From contig JADKAF010000001.1 of assembly GCA_016719295.1 (NCBI GenBank), forward strand, positions 1,550,001 through 1,614,000: a DNA stretch of 64,000 nucleotides. Reading direction: 5' to 3'. Source of the stretch: Planctomycetota bacterium (GTDB lineage: Bacteria > Planctomycetota > UBA1135 > JADKAF01). Below the pieces are notes generated by a model. That model ran no database searches. It was not told the DNA's origin and saw only the letters and a program-made list of their open reading frames with translations. Below are positions 57,600 to 64,000 of this stretch, piece by piece. Each line of letters opens with the position of its first letter. Position 1 is the first letter of the stretch. A program made the position numbers and the translations under genes.

Positions 57600-60500
57600 T
57601 CAGAGCGCGGCCAGCCGCTTCAGCGCGGCGACGAGCGGATCGACGACGATCGGCGAGACGCGATAGGTCGCGACGCGCTCGGGCACGCGGGCCACGTAGA
57701 GCGCACCCTCGCCCTCGGCGAGGCGGTAGAGCTCGAGCGTGCGCTCCTTGCCTCCGGAGCTCCACGTGAGCACGAGCCACGGCGGAACGCCTTCGCCCGC
57801 GGTCGCGACATCCGTGGCGCCGAGGTTCTCCAGCCAGTTCAGCGCCTCCTCGACGAGCGCCGCGTCGATCGCGGTCTCGCCGCGCCTCCAACCGCTCGCG
57901 TCCTTCGCGACGGCGAGCTCGGCACCCGCGAGCGCTTCGCCGCGCGCGCCGAGGGCCGTCGCCTGCTTCACCGGCTCCAGCGGACGCTGCCATTGGAGAT
58001 CGAGCCAGGCGCCGAGGGCGAGCTCGGGCAGCTCGAGCGCGGGCACGAGGAAGAGCTCCTCCGAGCCGCTCAAGCGCGCGATCTGCAGCGTCGCGCCGCT
58101 GCGTCGACGCGCGGCCAAGCGCTCGCCGCCGAGCGCCGGATCCGCATCGGAAGCGAGCTCCAGCACCACCGGCTCGGCCGCGCCGCTGTAGAGCGCGAGG
58201 CGCGTGCCCGACTCCAAGCGGCGCGCGAGATCGGTCCGCTGCGCCTCGCCGAGTCCGGCGAAGGGATACGCGCGCTGCAGCGCGCGCAGCCTCTCGAGCA
58301 GCGCTCCTGGCGCGCCTTCGACGCGCGTCGGATCGACCGGGTGATCGGCCGCCGCCGGCGCGAGCCAGAGGCCCGCGCGCTTCACGAGCTCGAGCGTCGG
58401 AGCGGGTCCACCATCCGCCGCGCCCTCGGACAGCACGATGCGCTCCACCGAGGCGAGCGTCTCCGCGGAGCAGAGCGGTCCGGCCGAGAGCAGGCGCGCT
58501 TCCTCCGCGACTTGCTCGACGGCTTCCTGCAGCGACTGAAAGACGGCGGCCTCCACGAGGAAAGCGTAGCGTCCGCCCGCGGTCAGCGAGCCGAGCGCCG
58601 CGCCCGACGCGGTGCACGCGACGTACAGCTTGCCATCGCGACGCACGCGCGCGCGCCGAAGAGCAGCTCCTCGCGGAACGCGTCGGCGCGGAGATCGAAG
58701 CGCAGCTGCGGTGAGTCGAAGCCGAAGCGCCTCCACGCCTCGCTGCCCGGCTCCGCTTCCGCCGCGACGCCCTCCAGGAAGAGCGCCGAGAGCTGGCTCA
58801 GGAAGCGCCGCGCGAGCCCCTCGTCCATCGCCGCGCCCTCGAGCGCGCTGCTCCGCAGCGTCCAGGACGGCGCCGCCCCTTCTTCGGCCGCGTTGCGCTC
58901 GACCGTCCAGCTCGTGCCGGCGCGCGCGATCGCGACGCGCCGGAAGGCCTCGGGGGTCGTAGCCGGCACCAAGCGCCGATCGCCGTAGAGGAAGTCCTGC
59001 GTGCGCAGCTCTTGATTCGGGCGCACCGTCGCGACGCGCGGCAGCCACTCGACGCGGTACGCGAGGCGCCGACCGGTGTTGAACGAGTGCGCGTAGGCCA
59101 TGTTGCGCGAGACGAGGTCGGCCTTGCGCTGGCCTTCGATCCACGGCGGCGGATTCGCGGCCTCCGCATCGGGCGCGCCGAAGCGCACGCGATCGAGCGG
59201 AGCGCCGTTCGCCCCCTCGAGCACGATCTCCACCGCACGCTCGTCGAAGCCGTAGTCGCGCTCGCGCGGCAGCCACGCGCCGCGCGGATCGCTCGCGAGC
59301 AGGTCGGCGAGGGCCACCAGCAAGGCCGGCGGACCGCTCTCGGCGCGCTGCCCGCCTTCCTTCAGCAGGCGGCGCGCGATCGCCGCGCGCCCGAGCTCGA
59401 AGAGCGTGCGGATGCCGCCGAGCGGCGAGAGAGCGCGCGCGCTCGTCGGCGGGATCTCGACGCCGTCCAGGCGCTCGCCGCTCGCGGGGAACCCGCCTTC
59501 GGAGAGCACGCGCCAGGCACCATCGGCGCCGCGCGCGAGCACGACGTCCCGCGGCGCGGTGCGCAGCAACGCCTCCACCTCGCTGGGCAAGCTCGCGAGC
59601 GGTGCGACGCCCGCGCGGAGGTCCACGTAGAAGCTCTGAAGATCCTCCTCGGCGAAGCGCTTCGCGCGCTGCAGGAACGCTTGCGCTTCGGGCGGCAGGC
59701 CGCCTTGGATCGCGCGCACGAGCGCGAGCGTATAGCCGAGACGCGGCGGCGGCTGCTGCCCGGGCTGCTGCGGCGGCCAGCTCTCGAGGACGATCGTGCG
59801 CGACGCTTCCGGCAACGACGCGTAGGCCTCTCGCAACGCGGCGCGTTCGAGGGTGAGCGATCGAGCGCGATCGCGCCAGGTCGGGACGTTGGATAGCAGC
59901 GCCTGCAGCGCATCGACGACCACGCGACGCCGGCGCTCGAACTCCTCGGGATTCGGATGATCGAGCGCTTCGGCGCGGGCGAGCTCGAGGACCGTCTGCA
60001 CGCGTCCTTCGAGCTCATCGACCCAGGCTTCCTCATCGAATCCGCCGAAGCCGTGGCTCGGCTTGCCGCCGAGCAGGCGCTCCAGATGACGCAGGTGGCG
60101 GCGCCAGGGCGCGAGAATGTCCTCCGTCCTCGCGAGCACGCGCACCAGGGCATCGCGCACCAATTGAGAAGTCGGCGTTTGCAGCTCGCCGAACGAGAGC
60201 GCGGCGCTCGCACCGCCCGGCCGGCCGCGCTGGAGGTTCGCGACGGCACTTTCGACCTGGTTGAGCTGCGCGACGCCGAAGGCGAAGAGGCGAGGCGTGC
60301 TCACCTGCACGAGCTGGTTCCCCACCGGCTGCCAGGAGCTCTCGCGCATCGAAGCGTCGGCCGCGTAGGCCTCGACCTCACCCCACGAGACGGCGTTCGC
60401 CGGCTTCGAGCGCGCCTGCGGATCCGCCACCAGACCCGCGCAGCGCTCGAGCAGCGCGCGCAACGCCGGGGCCGCCTTCAGCGCGTTCCAATCCGGATCG

Positions 60501-60835
60501 CCACCGGCTTCATGCAGCGCCGCGCGGCGCGCGGGCGGCAAGAGATCCCAGAGCACGCGCACGAGCTCGCCTTCGAGCTCCTCGCGCTCCAGGTTCGAGG
60601 GCCCGTCGAGCTCGTCCTTCTTCTCGACGCGCGGCGGGACGATGCGCAGCCCGCGCACGGCCTCGAGATCCGGCATCGCGCCGAGGCGCGGCAGGTCGAC
60701 GACGTAGCGGCGGTAGGAGCTGCGCTCCTCCTCGGCGCTCGGACGCGCCGCATCGTTCGTGGCTTCCCTCGTCGCCCAGGCGACGGCGCCGAGGGCCGCA
60801 GCGACGAGCAGCAGGAGCAAGTTGGTCTTGTTCAT
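57600..60835 (-). CDS. DUF4340-type ABC-exporter auxiliary protein with an apparent frameshift
   Basis: Reading from ATG 60835 there is one N-terminal membrane anchor (residues 5-21), then a long charged helical region and several beta-rich DUF4340-type segments (VEALLRTAPRDVVLARGADGAWRV, YRVEWLPRVATVRPNQ). At EELLFGAR the frame fails. The continuation RRDGKLYVACTASGAALGSL runs in another phase to the stop at 57600 and includes further DUF4340-like units. The switch lies in the alternating GC tract 58646-58656. Deleting one GC dinucleotide or adding one base joins both parts into about 1077 residues. The gene begins 12 bases after the GldG-like gene, the usual partner of DUF4340 proteins. Role: periplasmic part of an ABC export complex, inferred. 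Confidence 0.75.
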
Positions 60836-60847
60836 GGTGCGCAGCGA

Positions 60848-63800
60848 TCAGCGGTAGCGGAGCCAGCCGCAGAGCATGCTGGCGACGAGCAACGCGAGGA
60901 GAACGAGCGGAGCGGCGAAGACGCCAATGACGCGGAACCAGGTCTCGCGCGCTTCGGCGCGCGCGACGATGCCGTCCTCGATGTCGAGCACGACGCCGTC
61001 CAACCCGCGCTTCTCGCGGGTCGAGGGATCATCCCCTTGCAGCACGGCCTCGCGCTCGCCCGAGAGCAAGCGCTCCAGCGCGCGTCCGAGCGGATCGCTC
61101 TGCACCTGCAGGCCGAGGGAACCGCCTTGCGCCGGGCGCTCCTCCGCCTCGCCTTCGAAGTAGGTGGAAGAAGCCGCCGCGCCGAGCAGCGTCTCGCGCC
61201 AAAGCTCCGCCGCGCGGTGATCCGGCGAGGAGCGGGTCTCTTCGCTCTGGAAATCGACCAAGCGTCGCCGCGCATCGCGCGCGCGCTGATCGAAGCCCTG
61301 GTAGCGCGTCTCGCTGCCGTAGAGCGCGACATCGAGCAGGCGCTGCAGGAGCGGCGAGCTCAGCTCGCGATTCTGCGTCGCCTGCGCGACGAGCCCCATG
61401 CCGGCGCTGGTCGCGAAGTGCAGGTTCGGCACGACGAGGAAGCGGCCGCTCTTCGGCGCCTCGGCGCTCGCCGCAGCTCCGCTCGGGGTCGAGCGCGGCG
61501 CCTCCGCGGCGGTCGGCGCGGAGACGCTGCCCTTCTCCTTCAGCGCGCGCGCGAGGGTGCCGAGGTCCTCCAAGGTCCACGGAGCACCACCCGCCGTGCG
61601 TTTCCAGCCGCCGCTGGTCTCGAACACCGGCGCATCGACGTCGTCGTCGAAGGCGAGCGGGCCGCCGAGCCAGGGTCCCGAGGTGATGCGGCGAACGGCG
61701 TCGAGCAGCGCGCGCGCATCGCGAGCGCCCGAGTAGGTCGGGAACTCGCCTTCCAGCGCGACGATGAGCGGGAGCGAGCCCGTGAGCTCCTCGCTGCGCT
61801 TCGCCGGGTCCATCGCCTCCAGCAGCATCGCCTTCTCGTACGACGGCGTGCCCAGGAAGCCGAAGCTCTGAAGGTAGCGCGTGAGTCCCATCGGCGCCGG
61901 CGCCTCGGCGTAGCGCGCTTGCGTCGCGCTGCGCGCGACGACGGTGGCGCGCAGCTTGCCGGCGGGGACGGGCGCGACCTCAGCCGCCCCATCGCGCACC
62001 TCGAGCTTGCTCGCGTCGAGCTCGATCGGGTTCGTCCAGAGCAGGAACGCATTCACGAGGCCGTCGACGAGCGAGCGCGGACCGCGGAGCAGCAGCGCGC
62101 GGTTCTCGTCGGCGTCGCTCCTCGTCGCGCGCTCGCGAGGCAGGTGCGCGGCGATCGCCTCCACGACGGCGCGGGCGCCGCCGCGATAGGCGTCGAGGGA
62201 GTAGAGCAGGTCGAAGGATCCCAAGAAGTTGTCGACCGCGTCGCGCGCCTCGGGCGCGAGCGCGCGACCGGCCTCGAGCGCGCCGAGGCTCTCGCGCAGC
62301 TCGCGCACGAAGGCGCGGCGCGAGATCTGCTCCTGGCGCTGCACCTCGCCCGAGAGCTCGAAGCGCGAGCGCCACGCGAGGTAGGCCTTGCGCACGAGAT
62401 TCGCGGCGCGCTGAACGCGCTCGGCCTCGGCGACCACGGAACGCAGCGCTTCGAGCTCGCCAGTGCGCTGCGCGGCATCCGTCGCGAGTGCCGCGCGCTC
62501 CTGCTGCAGAGCGGCGAGCCCAGCGGCCGCGCCTCGCTCGCCGCTCGCGATCTGCGCTTCGATGTCGCGCAGCGCCAGCTCCGCGGCTTCGCGCGAAGTT
62601 TCGACGCTCGCGACATCCTCGCGGCGGAGCTCCAGGCGCTGGCGCAGCGCATCCAAGCGCTGCTGCTCCTGCGCCGTCGGCCAGAGGCCGAGCTCGCCTT
62701 CGATCGCCTTCGCGCCGCGCTCCTCGGCGGCCCACACCTCACCCCAAGCGCGCGCCGTTTCGCCGAGCTCGCCCAGGAGCTCGTCGCGCTCGGCGGCCGG
62801 CGCGGCCGCTCGTTGCTCCGCGCCCGTCTGCAGCTCGATCAGCGCATCGCGCAGCGCGCGCAGCAGCGCGATCTCGACCGCGGCTCCCGTGGCGGCTTCG
62901 GCCGGATCCGCGCGATCGAGGCGCAGCAGGAACGGCAGGCGCTGCGAGCGCGCGCGGCGCCGCCCCACCGTGTCGGCCGACTGGCCTTGCTGCTGCGTCT
63001 GGAGCTCGATCGCCGGCGCTTGCTGCGCGACCACCTCGGAGCGCACGCGCACGCCGAGGCCCTCCAAGTAGTGCCCGAGCTCGCCCAAGTCGTTCTGCTT
63101 GAACTGCTGCTGCTGCAGCTCGGTCGGCTCGTAGCGCGGCACGAACGCGAGCACGTTGCCGCCGCGCCGCAGATACGCCGCGATCTGCTCGACGCCTTCG
63201 GCGCCGAGCGTCGTCGGCGACGGACGCATGAGCACGAGCAAGCGGCACTCGGCGGGCAGCTTGTTGTAGCCGTCGATGCGCGCGAGCGGACGGACGGTGA
63301 CGGAGCCGCGCAGCAAGTAGCGCAGGTCCTTCGCGAGCACTTCGGGTGCGTGCGCCTGGCTCAGGCGCTGCGCTTCCTGCTGCGCTTCCTGCGCGCGCGG
63401 CGAGCCCTGCATCGCGTCGGGATACTGCTTCTGGATCCAGCGCGAGAGCTCCTGCTGGAAGGACTGCAGGTCCTCCAAGCCCGGACGCGCGAGCGGGGTC
63501 TTCTTCAGGTCCTGCTCGACCAGCACGCAGACCAGCGCCGGCTCGGTCTCGAGGAAGGAGTCGAGGTGCCGGACGAACCATGCCTCGACATCGAACGGCG
63601 CGATCGCGTTCTTCGCGGACTCCTTGCGCTCGGCGTAGCGGAGCACGAGGCCGCACCAGAGGCGCTCCGCGCGGCCCTTCGCGTCGAGGTTCGGGATCGG
63701 GGAGAGCCCCTCTTGCTCGGCGCGCTCGATCTCGAGGCGCGAACGCTCGGGATCCAGGCGATGGATCTCGACGCGCAGAAAGTCGCCGGCCGCCGCGCGC

Positions 63801-64000
63801 AAGTCCTCGACGCGGCTCTCCGTCTCGCGGAAGTAGTCGGCGTACTCGGGCGGAGGTGCGGCGCTCGTGTAGAGCTCGAGATGCACGCGGAGGTCGTCGC
63901 GCTCGCGCTGCGTGAGCTCGCGCTTCTGCCCGCCCTCGTCTTGTCGACCCTCTTCATCCAGGCGAACCGTGTTCTCGAAGCGCCGCTGCATCGCCGCGAG
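60848..64000 (-). CDS. GldG-like ABC transporter auxiliary protein (5' partial)
   Basis: At least 1051 residues; the frame is open at the right edge, so the true start and the N-terminal membrane helix expected for the family probably lie outside (an ATG at 63991 would miss it). The GldG-like ABC-2 auxiliary domain is seen in RVHLELYTSAAPPPEYADYF, LPAECRLLVLMRPSPT, GVEQIAAYLRRGGNVLAFV and RALLLRGPRSLVDGLVNAF. The middle (about 420-560) is a long coiled coil (AQEQQRLDALRQRLELRRED). The C-terminus ends in one transmembrane helix (VIGVFAAPLVLLALLVASML). With the DUF4340 gene it is likely part of a GldA/F/G-type exporter whose permease and ATPase genes should lie to the right. Confidence 0.8.
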   Translation of the reverse strand, partial: LAAMQRRFENTVRLDEEGRQDEGGQKRELTQRERDDLRVHLELYTSAAPPPEYADYFRETESRVEDLRAAAGDFLRVEIHRLDPERSRLEIERAEQEGLSPIPNLDAKGRAERLWCGLVLRYAERKESAKNAIAPFDVEAWFVRHLDSFLETEPALVCVLVEQDLKKTPLARPGLEDLQSFQQELSRWIQKQYPDAMQGSPRAQEAQQEAQRLSQAHAPEVLAKDLRYLLRGSVTVRPLARIDGYNKLPAECRLLVLMRPSPTTLGAEGVEQIAAYLRRGGNVLAFVPRYEPTELQQQQFKQNDLGELGHYLEGLGVRVRSEVVAQQAPAIELQTQQQGQSADTVGRRRARSQRLPFLLRLDRADPAEAATGAAVEIALLRALRDALIELQTGAEQRAAAPAAERDELLGELGETARAWGEVWAAEERGAKAIEGELGLWPTAQEQQRLDALRQRLELRREDVASVETSREAAELALRDIEAQIASGERGAAAGLAALQQERAALATDAAQRTGELEALRSVVAEAERVQRAANLVRKAYLAWRSRFELSGEVQRQEQISRRAFVRELRESLGALEAGRALAPEARDAVDNFLGSFDLLYSLDAYRGGARAVVEAIAAHLPRERATRSDADENRALLLRGPRSLVDGLVNAFLLWTNPIELDASKLEVRDGAAEVAPVPAGKLRATVVARSATQARYAEAPAPMGLTRYLQSFGFLGTPSYEKAMLLEAMDPAKRSEELTGSLPLIVALEGEFPTYSGARDARALLDAVRRITSGPWLGGPLAFDDDVDAPVFETSGGWKRTAGGAPWTLEDLGTLARALKEKGSVSAPTAAEAPRSTPSGAAASAEAPKSGRFLVVPNLHFATSAGMGLVAQATQNRELSSPLLQRLLDVALYGSETRYQGFDQRARDARRRLVDFQSEETRSSPDHRAAELWRETLLGAAASSTYFEGEAEERPAQGGSLGLQVQSDPLGRALERLLSGEREAVLQGDDPSTREKRGLDGVVLDIEDGIVARAEARETWFRVIGVFAAPLVLLALLVASMLCGWLRYR

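Noticed and set aside
61980..62735. Arg/Ala-rich frames inside the GldG-like gene
   Set aside because: They are low-complexity shadows of the coiled-coil region in another phase.

Overview
The window is a very GC-rich stretch of bacterial chromosome (by eye about 70% G+C, with strong G/C third-position bias). It is packed with gene families typical of Planctomycetota and close PVC relatives: a DUF1080 + PVC 'membrane-bound dehydrogenase' + HEAT + cytochrome c giant, PSCyt1-type cytochromes, DUF1501, DUF1549/DUF1553, a DUF1570-like protein, many lipoproteins and signal-peptide proteins, and an RRM protein with a Gly-rich tail. I read it as Planctomycetota, without finer placement. I see 42 genes and no rRNA, tRNA, CRISPR array, transposase or prophage.

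Layout. 0-6.2 kb: a 5'-truncated secreted propeller/metallopeptidase-like protein converges on a coupled HEAT-repeat and DUF1570-like pair. 6.5-13 kb: FAD oxidoreductase, NYN-domain protein, a secreted protein with about 14 EF-hand loops, trpS and a membrane metallophosphoesterase. 13-19.2 kb: the 1441-residue DUF1080/dehydrogenase/HEAT/cytochrome protein and a secreted M28 peptidase. 19.2-21.7 kb: a gene-free, repeat-rich 0.5 kb, then a broken phosphatase-like lipoprotein and a cytochrome/LRR/TRASH protein on the minus strand. 21.7-33.5 kb: a long plus-strand run (nitrilase, AlkA-type glycosylase, DUF1501, PPC protein, DUF1549/DUF1553, PSCyt1-WD40, lamin-tail protein). 33.5-43.7 kb: universal stress protein, amidase, OB-fold-like lipoprotein, YdcF-like protein, thioredoxin-like protein, alpha/beta-hydrolase lipoprotein, small secreted proteins and a polytopic TMTC-like protein. 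43.7-47.9 kb: minus-strand run of lipoprotein MsrA, zinc-ribbon protein, lipoprotein, an unrecognised protein and the RRM protein. 48.2-54.4 kb: plus-strand DUF3313-like lipoprotein, TPR-like protein coupled to a PQQ-type propeller, a prenyltransferase-repeat-like protein and an interrupted ArsB/NhaD-type transporter. 54.4-64 kb: minus-strand propeller, GT-C-like membrane protein, and a DUF4340 + GldG-like pair that looks like the auxiliary part of an ABC export system running off the right edge.

The most coherent functional theme is the 23.4-31.7 kb block, where DUF1501, PPC, DUF1549/DUF1553 and PSCyt1-WD40 proteins lie head to tail. They probably act together in the periplasm or at the cell surface, as such proteins do in other planctomycetes, with substrate unknown.

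Two non-coding signals stand out. One is a REP-like palindrome family (seven copies at three loci, 37-bp tandem period, TGAC loop, compensatory stem changes). The other is a 350-bp nested direct/inverted-repeat element at 19.29-19.64 kb. Four or five genes (trpS, phosphatase-like, transporter, DUF4340 and possibly the amidase) appear interrupted by a single small indel or stop. Because trpS is normally essential and several breaks sit in GC-rich runs, sequence error should be excluded before calling them pseudogenes.
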